Shown one piece after another: positions 46,129 through 56,572 of a stretch of 64,000 bases of DNA (positions within the stretch are counted from its first letter, which is position 1; each line of letters opens with the position of its first letter). Source of the DNA: Fuerstiella sp. (lineage in GTDB: Bacteria > Planctomycetota > Planctomycetia > Planctomycetales > Planctomycetaceae); NCBI GenBank assembly GCA_022447225.1, contig JAKVAZ010000001.1, positions 124,001 to 188,000 on the forward strand. Direction: 5' to 3'. The notes under the pieces are model-generated. The model was not told the DNA's origin. It made no database searches and worked only from the letters and a program-made list of their open reading frames with translations. The position numbers and the translations under genes are program-made.

Positions 46129-48879
46129 TCAGGGTGGCGATGGTTCACTGGTATCGACTGGTCCCCGATGTCTGCAGAACTGGTTGCTTTGAATAATGGT
46201 GAGCACTGCCGCTGAAAACTGATATTCGTTGCTTACCAATTGATCGTACATTTCTGTCAGAAGGGTTTCGTCGGAAAGCTCGATTGTTCTGCCCAGTGCG
46301 TATCCCAGTATTTTACGGCTGAACTGGCGCAGGAATTCCTCTTTGTGATCCAGCAGGTAGTTCTGTAATCCATTCAGCCCCTGCAGCGTGCTGCCGTCAG
46401 GCAGATCTGCCCGGGTTTCAACCAGGTTTCCACTCGCGTCGTAATCCCGGAGTCGACCGACGGGGTCATACTGTTCCAAGGCAAATCCGTAAGGATCGAT
46501 TTTTTCATGGCAGCCTGCGCAGGCGGAATCGGCACGGTGCTGCCGGACCAGTTGCCGCATCGACAATCCTGCTTTGTTTGCCCCATCCTCCGTCAGTTGA
46601 GGAATGTCGTCCGGTGGATTGGGAATATGGCGTCCCAGCAGCGTTTCGACAACCCACGTACCACGCAGCACCGGGCTGGTTCTGAGGGCTCCCGATTGCC
46701 TGGCAAGTACGCTGCCCATGGCCAGGAGGCCTCCGCGCCCGTGACGATCGACACCATCAACGCGGAGCCAGACATCACCTTCCACGCCGGGAATATTGTA
46801 GTGGTGTGCAAGTTGCTCATTGAGGAACGTGTGTTGAGCACGAAGGAGTTCCAGTACCGATCGATCGTTTTGAATCATGTCTGTGATAAACCGAACCGGT
46901 TCTTCGCCCAGCGTCTTGCGCAAATCAGGTGTATAGGTTGGAAATCGGACTTCACTTTTTCCTGCGTGTTCAGCGAACCCTCGAGTCTGCAGCCACTGAC
47001 CTGCAAATTCGATTGAAAGTGCCTGCACGCGCGGATCAACCAGCATTCGTTCTGTTTCGCTGCGCAGGACGACCGGGTCCTGCAGGCGTCCTGCCGCTGC
47101 CAGAATTTTCAGCCGTTCATCCGGCAGCGAGGACCACAGGAAATAACTCAGGCGGCTGGCCAGTTCCCAGTCGGAAATCGGCACGGCCTGTTTCTGTCCG
47201 ACAGGACGCTCGATCCGGTACAGAAATTTCGGAGATACCAGAATCCGCACCAGCAAGGTTCGGATTGCATCCTCATGCAGCATTTGCTGTTCTTCGCGAA
47301 GTGATTCGTAAAACTTACGCAGCGCCGTTTCCTCACCGGATTCCAGTGGGCGTCGCCACGCTTTCACGGCAATTCGAACCATGGCGTCCAGTTGCCGTGG
47401 TTGTGCAGCGACAAGCGTGCTGGTCCGGAACTCGGTGCTTCTTTCAGTCAGCTTAGGAATCAGTTCTTTCAGTCGCCGAATGTTCTCTGTGCGACTGCTG
47501 TTCGGCAGCTGATGAATAAGGATTTCTTCTGCGTTTCCAAGTTCGTGGATCGGTGATTGCGCGACGAAGACCAGTTCATCCCATAACCGATCCAATTCCT
47601 GTTTCTCAGAGGCATTTAACAGTAAACGACCAAACGGTTCATCGTCACGCAGAAACAGGTCGACGGTGACGTCTTTGTTAATCGGGACGACTGCCGGGAA
47701 ACAGAACACCGGTGGAAACAATTCCGCGCATGACACTGGCTGATTTGCGGTTTGTGGTCGCGGGATGATGGACAAAGCCGGGAGGGAACTGCCGGTTGCG
47801 TCCACCGGGTCTTTTTCTTGGGCAATCAGGTATCGCCCAAAGACCCCGATCGAACCAACCATGTGTGTCCTTTCCTGATTGATCCTCCAGTACCTGGCCT
47901 GTTCAAGGATGATTTCACGGACCAGATCGGCCCCCTGCCCCGGTTGTAACGAACGCCAGCGTCCAGCCAGCCGTGCGACATCGGACGCCGCCTCCGGATC
48001 GTGCAGGGCTTCCCAAATCTTATGCACGTATGTGGTACTCAGATCCCGCCGGCCGGCGAGCTGTTCCAGTGTCAAATGTTCGTTTTCTTGACTGCGTTCA
48101 CGGAACTGCAGCGTTGCTTCGATGTATTCGTTGAGTGCCAGAGTTCCGTCGGCAGAGGTGTAACGCGCATAGATTGATCTCAACCGGTCGACCAGTGCCG
48201 CGGTCCAGTTCGCCCGACCTTCGATCGGTGCAAATCGCAGTCCGCTGGGGGTAAGCACGGTATGAGCCGCGACCATCCGTGCAGCATCCAGATAGCCGGG
48301 CAACAGTTCCGGTGCCATGATCAGTGACTCACCGGTGTTGGCAAACCCCTCCCCGGCAACCGAATCCTCCGGAAATTTCTCAGCAGGACGCAGGTCAACA
48401 CCCGTCAGATCTCGGATTGTGTAATTGTACTCAGCTCGAGTGAGTCGCCTCATCAGCACCAGGCCTGGGTCACCGGCGTGCCTGCGAGCAACGGCCTTTA
48501 GGTAGCTGTCGGTCCAGCCGATCAGCTGCTGACGTTCTTCGGGGGACGGTTGAGAGCTGTCCTGTGGCGGCATTTCGCGGTCAACCAAGCGACGCAACAC
48601 CTTCTGCCATACTCGGGTATCACCACGAACATGCTCGGCTGTGGTGAAACGAGCGAGATCAAGATCACCCTTCGACTGCGTGGCCGAGTGACACTCCGCA
48701 CAATATTTCTGTATCAGAGAAACAATCTGTCCGGAATACTGCTCCACCAGCTGATTGGTGAAAGAATCGCCGTCAGCAATGGAATTCCGGCCCCAGAGTA
48801 ACACGAAACAGGCCGCCACGATGATGTTGAACCGTCTGATTGAATGTCCAGACGAGCGGACTGGTCGTCGATCAAACAT
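46129..48879 (-). CDS. PSD1-type planctomycete cytochrome protein with DUF1587/1592/1588/1585 domains
   Basis: From ATG 48879 the protein has 916 residues with a signal anchor (FNIIVAACFVLLWG). The N-terminal heme motif is CAECHSATQSKGDLDL, with the planctomycete cytochrome pattern. DUF1587 (LTRAEYNYTIRDLTGVDL), DUF1595, DUF1592 (LSYFLWSSLPDERL), DUF1588 (RTSPVLRGTWVVETLLG) and DUF1585 (near GYALGRTIELSDETLL) follow in the usual order. A second heme motif, CAGCHEKIDPYGFALEQYDPVG, is inside the DUF1588 region. The upstream GTG 48918 is an alternative start. It is exported and may transfer electrons; the natural partner is the DUF1552 protein encoded next. Function unknown. Confidence 0.91.
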   Translation of the reverse strand: MFDRRPVRSSGHSIRRFNIIVAACFVLLWGRNSIADGDSFTNQLVEQYSGQIVSLIQKYCAECHSATQSKGDLDLARFTTAEHVRGDTRVWQKVLRRLVDREMPPQDSSQPSPEERQQLIGWTDSYLKAVARRHAGDPGLVLMRRLTRAEYNYTIRDLTGVDLRPAEKFPEDSVAGEGFANTGESLIMAPELLPGYLDAARMVAAHTVLTPSGLRFAPIEGRANWTAALVDRLRSIYARYTSADGTLALNEYIEATLQFRERSQENEHLTLEQLAGRRDLSTTYVHKIWEALHDPEAASDVARLAGRWRSLQPGQGADLVREIILEQARYWRINQERTHMVGSIGVFGRYLIAQEKDPVDATGSSLPALSIIPRPQTANQPVSCAELFPPVFCFPAVVPINKDVTVDLFLRDDEPFGRLLLNASEKQELDRLWDELVFVAQSPIHELGNAEEILIHQLPNSSRTENIRRLKELIPKLTERSTEFRTSTLVAAQPRQLDAMVRIAVKAWRRPLESGEETALRKFYESLREEQQMLHEDAIRTLLVRILVSPKFLYRIERPVGQKQAVPISDWELASRLSYFLWSSLPDERLKILAAAGRLQDPVVLRSETERMLVDPRVQALSIEFAGQWLQTRGFAEHAGKSEVRFPTYTPDLRKTLGEEPVRFITDMIQNDRSVLELLRAQHTFLNEQLAHHYNIPGVEGDVWLRVDGVDRHGRGGLLAMGSVLARQSGALRTSPVLRGTWVVETLLGRHIPNPPDDIPQLTEDGANKAGLSMRQLVRQHRADSACAGCHEKIDPYGFALEQYDPVGRLRDYDASGNLVETRADLPDGSTLQGLNGLQNYLLDHKEEFLRQFSRKILGYALGRTIELSDETLLTEMYDQLVSNEYQFSAAVLTIIQSNQFCRHRGPVDTSEPSPP

Positions 48880-49056
48880 CAGCAAGCCGTTTCCTGATCT
48901 CGTGAAAGAATGATTCACCGAAGATTATTGAGGAGTTCTGAGGCGCAGTCCAGCAGTGAGTCAGAAGGTTTCCCGTCTCTTCTGAGTCACTACTTTATGT
49001 TGTGTCGTTCCGTGTCATGTTGGGCACAATTTATCTGTTTCCGGCCTGCATCTTTA

Positions 49057-51825
49057 TCACTGTAAATCAATCTGCACCTGGTCAAGTACCGGGTACCGGT
49101 CACCGTTGTCGGATTGAAACGTGGCCTGGTACTGCATGACTCGATGTTGTGGATCTACCCGGAATCGGCTTTGATCGATCGTTTGCCAGGGCTGTTCCGT
49201 GAGTTGCGATTTCCCGGAAGCTGATCGCACCGAAAATAAAAGCTGAGTACCGTCAGGGATGTCGGCCTGGAACGAGAAGCGACCGTTGTTCCGCGGCCTG
49301 TTCCATGTGAAGACTGAGGAACTGTAGGCATGTGTCCAGCCACGATGGTAAATGTGTCCCATGTCTTCCTGCCACATCCAGTGCGGTCCGTTTGTGGGTA
49401 ATGTTTCCACAGTTGCCTTCCGCAGGCGGTGCCCGTTGTTGTAGAAGATCCTGGAGACGGTGTTGTGTCCTCCGTCGCGTCCGTGGCAGACGACGGCCAG
49501 ATCAAGTCGCCCGTCGTGGTTGTAGTCTGCTGCCTGTGCGTCATGCGCCGAATCGCAAATCAACGGTGTTCGCCGATTCCGTGTGAATCCGTCAGGACTT
49601 CCCCAAAACAAATACGCCGGAATCGACTCGCGCGTCGCGTTGGCGTGATAATTGGGAGAAAACAGATCCAGATGGCCGTCGCTGTCGAAGTCGGCAACGC
49701 AGTGTCCAATTGGAGTAAACCCTGGAAGCCATTGAGCATTACCGGGGCGAAAGCCGGATTTGTTTCCCCAAAAAATTGTTGTTCCCGTATCGTGAAAATC
49801 TGACAGTCGGTCTCTGTAGCTGCCGGCAATCAGATCAAGGTAACCGTCAGCATTCAGGTCTGCTGTCTCCAGATCAATCGCGCTGTGGACTGTCAGACGT
49901 AATTGGCGGGTGGCGTCAAATCCGTGTTGGCTTCCGTGAAAGATACGGACCACGTCCTGCTCATACGAATTCACGGCGATGTCCAGCCACTGGTCGTGAT
50001 TGAAATCGGCAATGACCGTGCTGATCGAACGTCCGGGAGACGGAATGGCGACACGTCGTTTTCGGTCGAAACCGGAAGCGTCGCCATAATAAATAATCAA
50101 TTCCGGAGTCCCGTCAGGTTCGGACGGATAAAACTGACCGAGTGCCAGGTCCAGATAACCGTCACGGTTCAGGTCGGCAACGTTACTGGTTCCCAGAAAA
50201 ATCTCACGGAGTACGGTGCGTCGCCGTTCGATGTCAAATCCGTCAGCACTGCCCCAGAAGATGTTGAGTCCGAGATGAGGATCCGTCAGCGCCGACTCGC
50301 CTGCATGTCCCGAATTCACTGAAATCAGGTCAACATAGCCGTCATTGTTAAGATCACAGGCCGTCGATTCGTAGCCACTGGCAAAAGGAATGCTCCAAAC
50401 GTTGTTTCGATCGAATCCTGTAGCACCGCCCCAGTAAACGGTCAGAGGTACTTCTTCGTGAAGCGTTCCGCCCAGACTGTTACAAAACACAATGCCTGCC
50501 CGCCGGTCACTTGCGGCAGGTACAATCGCTACGTCCGAAGCCCCTGTGGTTGTTAACCTGGAATCGATTTGCCGGAAGCGGCGATGTCCCGTGCCCAGAT
50601 AAATCACTGAGTCGGTGGTCAGAGTTTTCCCGCCCTGATGAACGGCAACCGCCAGGTCCGGGTATCCGTCGTTATTGACGTCGCCTGCTGCAGTTGCCAC
50701 CGCGTTTGCGATCGGCAGTTTGAGGGTATGCCGGTTCGAGAAACCGTCGTCATGTCCCCAGAGTATGTTAACGAAGTCCGCTGTGGATTCGGCAGCCCCC
50801 GCTGCTTCTCCTCCACCTGCTCTTGCTGTGGAAAAATGAGTGAGCACAAGGTCGGCACGTCGGTCGGCATCGAGGTCGGCGACCGTCACCTGCGAAGTGC
50901 TGTCGGCACGGATGACTTGCGCCTCTTTCCACAAACCGTCGGCTGCACCAGGATAAATGAAGACCTGATTTTGACTGGTTCCGACGACCAGATCGAGGTG
51001 AGCGTCGTTGGTGACTTCTGAAATAGTCAGACAGGTGGATTGCTCTGTATCAAGATGCAAATCTTCTGCTGTGTGTTCAGAATCAGGAAAGACAACGCGT
51101 TGCGCTGTCAGTACGGCCAGTCGCTGTACTCCATCGCCGCGGAAATCTCCTGAGGCCAGATCGATAGCGCCGGGAATTCCCAATTCATGTCGACGGGACA
51201 ACAGAAAACCGTCTTCGCCGCCAAAAAACACACGAATGATTTCTCCCTCCGGTTGACCTGGCAGCCACGCGTGACCGCATAGCACGGCGATGTCCGGTCG
51301 GTTATCCCGGTTGAAATCGCAAATCACCAGCCTGCGGGCATCGTGCGCGGGCAGCATTCCGTGGCTGCGATGTGCGGGCCAGCCATCCTCGCCGCCGGTA
51401 ATGATTGTGATAAACCGTCGACCGTGCTGGACGCCGCTGCGATTTGGGCAAAATACGAGATCCGGAAATCCGTCCTGATCGAGGTCGTCGACAGCGACCT
51501 GCTGACTTCCAGGAACCGCCAGTTCGAACTGTGAAACCCGTTCTTCGTCTGATACGTGTGCCAGAGTTGCACTGATATCGGTGAAGGTATCGTGTGTGCT
51601 GTTGAATACCAGATCCAGATGGCCGTCCTGGTTCAGGTCAAAGCGGTGAATCGTGCGCAGCTTCCCGTCCCGGGTTACAAATAGATTCTGCCCGGCGTCA
51701 TCAGACTGACCGTCCGCAAAGTGCTCATAGGAATCTTCGACCCAGGTCTGAGCCGTCAGCAGACCGGGGAACAGAAAGATCAACACGATACCGATCACCG
51801 ATGAGAGACGGTTCGTTACAGACAT
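49057..51825 (-). CDS. Exported FG-GAP/VCBS repeat protein
   Basis: The 922-residue protein has a signal peptide (residues 1-25, SVIGIVLIFLFPGLLTAQ). It then carries many integrin-like FG-GAP repeats with calcium loops: DLNQDGHLDLVF, DLDQDGFPDLVF, DFNRDNRPDIAV, DVNNDGYPDLAV, DLNNDGYVDLIS, DLNRDGYLDLAL, DLNADGYLDLIA, DFDSDGHLDLFS and DYNHDGRLDLAV. These should fold into one or two beta-propellers. The C-terminal 100 residues lack the repeat and look like a carbohydrate-binding or beta-sandwich domain. It is probably secreted or surface-attached; ligand unknown. The DUF1501 gene diverges from it after 225 bp. Confidence 0.9.
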   Translation of the reverse strand: MSVTNRLSSVIGIVLIFLFPGLLTAQTWVEDSYEHFADGQSDDAGQNLFVTRDGKLRTIHRFDLNQDGHLDLVFNSTHDTFTDISATLAHVSDEERVSQFELAVPGSQQVAVDDLDQDGFPDLVFCPNRSGVQHGRRFITIITGGEDGWPAHRSHGMLPAHDARRLVICDFNRDNRPDIAVLCGHAWLPGQPEGEIIRVFFGGEDGFLLSRRHELGIPGAIDLASGDFRGDGVQRLAVLTAQRVVFPDSEHTAEDLHLDTEQSTCLTISEVTNDAHLDLVVGTSQNQVFIYPGAADGLWKEAQVIRADSTSQVTVADLDADRRADLVLTHFSTARAGGGEAAGAAESTADFVNILWGHDDGFSNRHTLKLPIANAVATAAGDVNNDGYPDLAVAVHQGGKTLTTDSVIYLGTGHRRFRQIDSRLTTTGASDVAIVPAASDRRAGIVFCNSLGGTLHEEVPLTVYWGGATGFDRNNVWSIPFASGYESTACDLNNDGYVDLISVNSGHAGESALTDPHLGLNIFWGSADGFDIERRRTVLREIFLGTSNVADLNRDGYLDLALGQFYPSEPDGTPELIIYYGDASGFDRKRRVAIPSPGRSISTVIADFNHDQWLDIAVNSYEQDVVRIFHGSQHGFDATRQLRLTVHSAIDLETADLNADGYLDLIAGSYRDRLSDFHDTGTTIFWGNKSGFRPGNAQWLPGFTPIGHCVADFDSDGHLDLFSPNYHANATRESIPAYLFWGSPDGFTRNRRTPLICDSAHDAQAADYNHDGRLDLAVVCHGRDGGHNTVSRIFYNNGHRLRKATVETLPTNGPHWMWQEDMGHIYHRGWTHAYSSSVFTWNRPRNNGRFSFQADIPDGTQLLFSVRSASGKSQLTEQPWQTIDQSRFRVDPQHRVMQYQATFQSDNGDRYPVLDQVQIDLQ

Positions 51826-52050
51826 GTCGTGTAATCTCCGGACTGATTTTGTGTATCTGGGTTTTTAGCCACCAAGTACTGCACCTAAGGATATCCATCA
51901 CTCCTTGGACAACACCAGTCATGCCCGTATGACCTGACGGTGTGTGGGCTAAACCCGGCATTTGGCTGCCTTCCACGTTTCCCCGGTACAGGAAAGCCTG
52001 CATAATGGATGGTTCGAACACCGGCACAGGTGAATCCCAAGGTTAGGTCC

Positions 52051-53433
52051 ATGCTGACGATTCCTGGAAATCGAACAAGCCGTTTCTGTGACGGGGTTTC
52101 CCGTCGCAGCTTTCTGCGCATCGGTTCTTTGGGACTGGGCAGTGTCGCTCTTCCTGGTTTACTCAGCCAACAGGCGACAGCAGCCTCAGGCAGCCAAACC
52201 CGGTCTGTGGTGATGATCTATCTGCCGGGCGGTCCCACACAGCACGAGACATTTGATCCCAAACCGGATGCGCCGTCTGAGATTCGCGGGTCGTTTGGTC
52301 CTGTCAGCACGAATGTGCCGGGAGTGCAGTTCTGTGAACTGTTGCCCCGACTGTCCCGGATGGCAGACAGGTTTTCTGTCGTGCGAACGCTGGTCGGCCT
52401 GGAGAACCGCCACGAGTCCTTCCAGTGTTATACGGGACGACCCGGTGGCCGTAATGAAGACAGCGAACCGGCCGGGGGGTGGCCGACATTCGGATCGGTC
52501 GCTTCGTCGGTGCTGGGTCCGGGTAGAAACGGAATGGTTCCGTTTGTCGACGCCTCACCGCACATGAACTACGCACCGTATCGCAATCAGGGTCTGCATG
52601 ACGCCTCAACAAAAATTTCATGGCCCGGGTTTACGGGACCCACGCATGTCCCGTTTGCGCTTGAGGGTGACGTGCGGCCGGACCTGGTTTTGAACGGTAT
52701 TGATTCTGCACGGCTTAACCGGCGGCGAGAGTTACTTTCATCGTTGACTGACATTCAGCGGCAGATTGAAGGTGCCGGTTCTGACAGTTTCCTGAAGCAG
52801 GCGTTCGGGCTGCTGACAGCCGGTCAACTTGCGGAGGCGTTGAATCTGGATGCAGAACCCGCGCAGGTGCGCGAACGTTATGGTGTGTCGCAGCCAACCG
52901 CTTCCGGTTTTGGTGGTGCTCCGCAAAGTCCGCGGCATCTGTTACTGACACGGCGTTTAGTCGAAGCCGGAGTGCGATGTGTTACGGTTGCGTTCGGAGC
53001 ATGGGACTGGCACGGGAATCGTGGAGGTACGGTCGAATACCTGTCCAGGAAATATCTGCCCGTATTTGATCAGGCTGTCTCGGTTTTTCTGCAGGATCTG
53101 GACGAACGTGGTCTGCTGGCCACGACCACTGTCATTGTCTGGGGTGAATTTGGACGTACACCACGCATTAATCCGAAGGGAGGACGTGACCACTGGCCTG
53201 GGACGCAGTCCGTGCTGCTTGCCGGTGGTTCGGTTCATGGTGGCCGCATTGTCGGCAAAACCGACCGGGTTGGCGGGTTTCCCGTCGAGCGTCCGGTGCA
53301 TGTTCAGGAGGTATTTGCCACGCTCTACGGACACCTGGGCATTGATACCAACAACGTCAAAATTACCGATCTGAACGGTCGTCCGCGGTATCTGGTAGAT
53401 GGCAATCGGCAGCCGATCAGCGAGCTGATGTAG
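52051..53433 (+). CDS. Tat-exported DUF1501 protein (sulfatase-fold family)
   Basis: From ATG 52051 the protein has 460 residues; an upstream GTG at 52009 is possible. The Tat signal reads VSRRSFLRIGSLGLGSVALP. The body follows the DUF1501 pattern: VVMIYLPGGPTQHETFDPKPDAP, LPRLSRMADRFSVVRTLVG, VIVWGEFGRTPRIN and GRDHWPGTQSVLLAGGSVHGG. The fold belongs to the alkaline-phosphatase superfamily, but whether it has hydrolase activity is unknown. It is usually partnered with a DUF1549/1553 protein in planctomycetes; none is adjacent here. It converges on the sulfatase gene. Confidence 0.91.
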   Translation: MLTIPGNRTSRFCDGVSRRSFLRIGSLGLGSVALPGLLSQQATAASGSQTRSVVMIYLPGGPTQHETFDPKPDAPSEIRGSFGPVSTNVPGVQFCELLPRLSRMADRFSVVRTLVGLENRHESFQCYTGRPGGRNEDSEPAGGWPTFGSVASSVLGPGRNGMVPFVDASPHMNYAPYRNQGLHDASTKISWPGFTGPTHVPFALEGDVRPDLVLNGIDSARLNRRRELLSSLTDIQRQIEGAGSDSFLKQAFGLLTAGQLAEALNLDAEPAQVRERYGVSQPTASGFGGAPQSPRHLLLTRRLVEAGVRCVTVAFGAWDWHGNRGGTVEYLSRKYLPVFDQAVSVFLQDLDERGLLATTTVIVWGEFGRTPRINPKGGRDHWPGTQSVLLAGGSVHGGRIVGKTDRVGGFPVERPVHVQEVFATLYGHLGIDTNNVKITDLNGRPRYLVDGNRQPISELM

Positions 53434-53581
53434 CTGGACATCGTTACAACACGCGGCGAACGGCAGTTGGGTTTCTTTCCAGCCGTCTTATCGGGGAGGC
53501 GGGTATGCGGACTGGTGCTCAGGATCGCCCGTTTGAACCGCCGGTCGAAGGACGGAGATCCTGGCGAGCGAACGTTCGGTT

Positions 53582-55006
53582 TCACTCATGCAGTAAGCCG
53601 TCACGTTTCAGCAGTCCGAGAATCGTTGCTGTTACGTCAGTATGGACTGCCGAAATGTCACGTTGTTCAGCAGTGTCATTTACCAGATTATAAAGTTTCC
53701 AGTCCTGCGGACTTCCTGGCTCGGTGTTGTTTCCGCCGTACTTCACCAGCTTCCAGTTGCCGTATCGCACTCCAACGGAGGTTTCGCCTTCCTCGCTGGC
53801 GAAATACAGGTATTCATGCTTTTCCTGTTCGGCGGGCCGGCCAAGAAGAGTGGGCAGATACGAAATTCCGTCAATTTTGGCCGGTGGTCGGACACCTGCC
53901 AGTTCACAGGCCGTGGGCAGGAAGTCGTAAAAGGCGGAGGGATGGTCAGAAATTGTGTCGGGCACAATGTGGTGTGGCCAGCGGGCGATTGTCGGTACCC
54001 GAATACCGCCTTCGTGCATGGATCGCTTAATTCCGGTGAGTTGTCCGTTTGAGTCGAAGTATTCGTGACTGTGTCCTCCTTCATTGTGAGGACCATTGTC
54101 CGATGTGAAGATGACCAGAGTTTCGTTCTCGATTTCCAGTTGTTTCAGCAGTTGCATGAGTCGTCCCACGTCCCTGTCCATATACGTGATCATGGCCGCA
54201 AATCCTTTCTCCGGATTCGGCCAGTCCCTGTCGGCATAGATCCCGTGACTCGGTATTTCCATCCCGTCGCCTGTGAGACGACCTCCTTCGTTATTTGCGT
54301 GCGGAATGGTCCAGTGGATGTGTAACAGAAACGGAACATCATGATGATTTCGAACAAAATTCAGGGCGGCTTCTGTCATGAAGTCGTGGGAGTAACTCAC
54401 CCGCCGGGATGACACCCGGCCGCGAGCTGCCGGCGACGGATCAAGGACGTTTCCTGGCAACGTCACCTGTCTGTCGTTTTCCCACAGAAACGTCGGGTAG
54501 AAATTGTGTGCGTTCCCCTGGTTCATATATCCGAACCAGTAGTCAAACCCGTTGAGATTGGGATGCCCGGAATTTTTAATTTCTTCAGGACGTTCCACGT
54601 GTCCCAGGGCCCATTTGCCCACTCCGCCTGTGGTATATCCGGACTCCTGGAGCAGCCTGGCAACGGTTGGTTCGGTCGAAGTCAGACTCCGTGGCCGGTT
54701 GCCGGTCAATCCTGTATGTCCGACATGTTGCCCTGTCCACAGAACCAGGCGAGACGGGCGACAGACCGTGTGACCGGCATAATGGTTGGTGAGCTTCATT
54801 CCTTCGGATGCCAGACGATCGATATTGGGTGTCTGAATTATTTTTTGTCCAAAGCAGCCGAGATCTCCGTAGCCGAGGTCATCAACCATAATGTAGATGA
54901 TGTTAGGACGGGCATCATCTTCGATTGATTGTGTATGACTTCGCGTTGACTGCGGAAAAATCAGACAGATCAGCAGCGCACACACAGGAGCACGAAAGAC
55001 AGACAT
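53582..55006 (-). CDS. Exported sulfatase (formylglycine-type)
   Basis: From ATG 55006 the protein has 474 residues and a signal peptide (FRAPVCALLICLIFPQ). The metal site begins with NIIYIMVDDLGYGDLG, and the sulfatase signature C-R-P-S-R in HTVCRPSRLVLWTGQH gives the cysteine that is converted to formylglycine. The distal part has FTSDNGPHNEGGHSHEY and LTGIKRSMHEGGIRVP. This is an arylsulfatase-A-type enzyme, probably acting on sulfated glycans in the periplasm. No formylglycine-generating enzyme gene is nearby. The in-frame extension upstream of 55006 has no SD or signal and is rejected as the start. Confidence 0.93.
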   Translation of the reverse strand: MSVFRAPVCALLICLIFPQSTRSHTQSIEDDARPNIIYIMVDDLGYGDLGCFGQKIIQTPNIDRLASEGMKLTNHYAGHTVCRPSRLVLWTGQHVGHTGLTGNRPRSLTSTEPTVARLLQESGYTTGGVGKWALGHVERPEEIKNSGHPNLNGFDYWFGYMNQGNAHNFYPTFLWENDRQVTLPGNVLDPSPAARGRVSSRRVSYSHDFMTEAALNFVRNHHDVPFLLHIHWTIPHANNEGGRLTGDGMEIPSHGIYADRDWPNPEKGFAAMITYMDRDVGRLMQLLKQLEIENETLVIFTSDNGPHNEGGHSHEYFDSNGQLTGIKRSMHEGGIRVPTIARWPHHIVPDTISDHPSAFYDFLPTACELAGVRPPAKIDGISYLPTLLGRPAEQEKHEYLYFASEEGETSVGVRYGNWKLVKYGGNNTEPGSPQDWKLYNLVNDTAEQRDISAVHTDVTATILGLLKRDGLLHE

Positions 55007-55425
55007 GTTTTGGGCTTCGATCAGGTTGGTGTTGTATTGTTGAACGGGTTGATGACCCCGCGTGATCTCACTGGTCACACACGGCGACCAGGTCTGATGA
55101 GCATTCAGGAATCGCTGCAAAGAAAGTAACCCATAATATGTAATGCGCGGCCGAATCGCATCAATCCTCAGCGTATCGCCGGTAAGTCCGTACCGCTGCC
55201 TTTGGTTACAGCCGTTTTGTTGACATGCCGGGACCGTGCAACGCATGTTTCGCACATTCCGTAACACCCTGATTACCGAGGAAGAATGTTGAGTTATACG
55301 GAGGCTTCTTTCGGCTCATTCAGTTATTGAGTCAGACTTGGCACGGTTGCCTCAAAACCAGGGTGTCTCAAACGGCAACCGCCAACAGAGTGTCGTTCAC
55401 AGATGTGAACGACAGCACGGTTCAG
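55007..55425. other. Intergenic region upstream of sulfatase, no gene seen
   Basis: About 420 bp between the sulfatase start and the 3' end of the next minus-strand gene. Open frames continue the sulfatase frame upstream but are composition-poor. The sulfatase promoter should be here. Confidence 0.5.
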
Positions 55426-56400
55426 CTATTCAATGACGCCGTTGAGTCGCTGCAGAATCAACGCTTCGGCTTCCCCCATGATTCGGCGGATCAGTTCGTC
55501 GCAGGTAGGAATGTCGTTGATGAGACCGGCCACCATGCCGCAGGACCAGGCGCCGGCGTCCATGTTTCCATCCTGCATAATCCTGGGATAAACCCCTGCA
55601 ACCTCATCCATGATATGTTCAATTTTCAGGTCGGTTCCGAGCTCCCTTTCTTTGTCCAGAAGTCGCTCGACAGCGGCGTTGTTCAATACCCGTTCTGTGT
55701 TACGCAGCGGTCGCATCACCAGCCGCGTGTCCAGCTCCGTGGCAGCCAGAATTGCCTGTTTCACATTCTCATGGACCGGGGCTTCCTGCGTGGCAATGAA
55801 GCGGGTTCCCATATTCATACCATCAGCACCCATTGCCAGCGATGCCACCAGTGAACGGGCATCTGCCATACCGCCTGATGCGACAAACGGAATGTCCAGC
55901 TCGTCTGCTGCCCGGGGCAGTAGAATCATATTCGGGATGTCGTCTTCGCCGGGATGGCCTCCGCATTCGAATCCGTCCACGGAGACCACATCGCAGCCAA
56001 TGGCCTGAGCTTTCAGCGAATGCCGTACGGAAGTGCATTTGTGAATGATCTTACACCCGGCAGCCTTTAACTTTGGAAGATGTTCCTGTGGGTTCCGGCC
56101 CGCCGTTTCGACGATTCGGACTCCTCCGTCGATGATCGCATCGATGTAGCCCGGGTAATCCGGGGCGGTTACGGTTGGCAGGAATGTGAGGTTCACTCCG
56201 AACGGTTTGTCGGTCAATTCATGACAACGAGCAATTTCCGCGGTCAGTTCCCGGGGCGTTTTCTGAGTCAGTCCTGTAATGATTCCCAGGCCACCGGCGT
56301 TTGAGACAGCAGCAGCCAGTTCTGCGAACCCGACATAATGCATGCCCCCCTGAATGATCGGATGTTGAATACCAAACAGTTCCGTGATGGCAGTTTTCAT
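55426..56400 (-). CDS. Nitronate monooxygenase-like flavoprotein (NPD family)
   Basis: The 324-residue protein is a single FMN-binding TIM barrel with ITELFGIQHPIIQGGMHYVG at the start and VNLTFLPT in the second strand. VDGFECGGHPGED is the phosphate-side region, and FVASGGMADARSLVASLAMGADGMNMGTRF is the FMN-binding end. The 2-nitropropane dioxygenase/nitronate monooxygenase family oxidises alkyl nitronates, but many members, such as FabK-like enoyl reductases, share this fold. FabK activity is a real alternative. It stands alone on the minus strand, diverging from the PQQ-like gene at 56573. Confidence 0.86.
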   Translation of the reverse strand: MKTAITELFGIQHPIIQGGMHYVGFAELAAAVSNAGGLGIITGLTQKTPRELTAEIARCHELTDKPFGVNLTFLPTVTAPDYPGYIDAIIDGGVRIVETAGRNPQEHLPKLKAAGCKIIHKCTSVRHSLKAQAIGCDVVSVDGFECGGHPGEDDIPNMILLPRAADELDIPFVASGGMADARSLVASLAMGADGMNMGTRFIATQEAPVHENVKQAILAATELDTRLVMRPLRNTERVLNNAAVERLLDKERELGTDLKIEHIMDEVAGVYPRIMQDGNMDAGAWSCGMVAGLINDIPTCDELIRRIMGEAEALILQRLNGVIE

Positions 56401-56572
56401 GGTGGGCTCTTTTCGGTCTACAATTCTACAATACCGTTCCTCGTCGACATCAGAGGTTCAGATCCGTGAGCTTAGATGAGGGCGGTATGCGATGAAATGG
56501 CCTTGACGGGTGCTGTGTCGACAGTTGGGTGAGTAGACTGTATTTTTCTCACGTTCGATATTCGGTGGACTT

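Noticed and set aside
55007-55267. In-frame N-terminal extension of the sulfatase (87 codons)
   Set aside because: The internal ATG at 55006 directly begins a signal peptide; the extension has no SD and would bury the signal.
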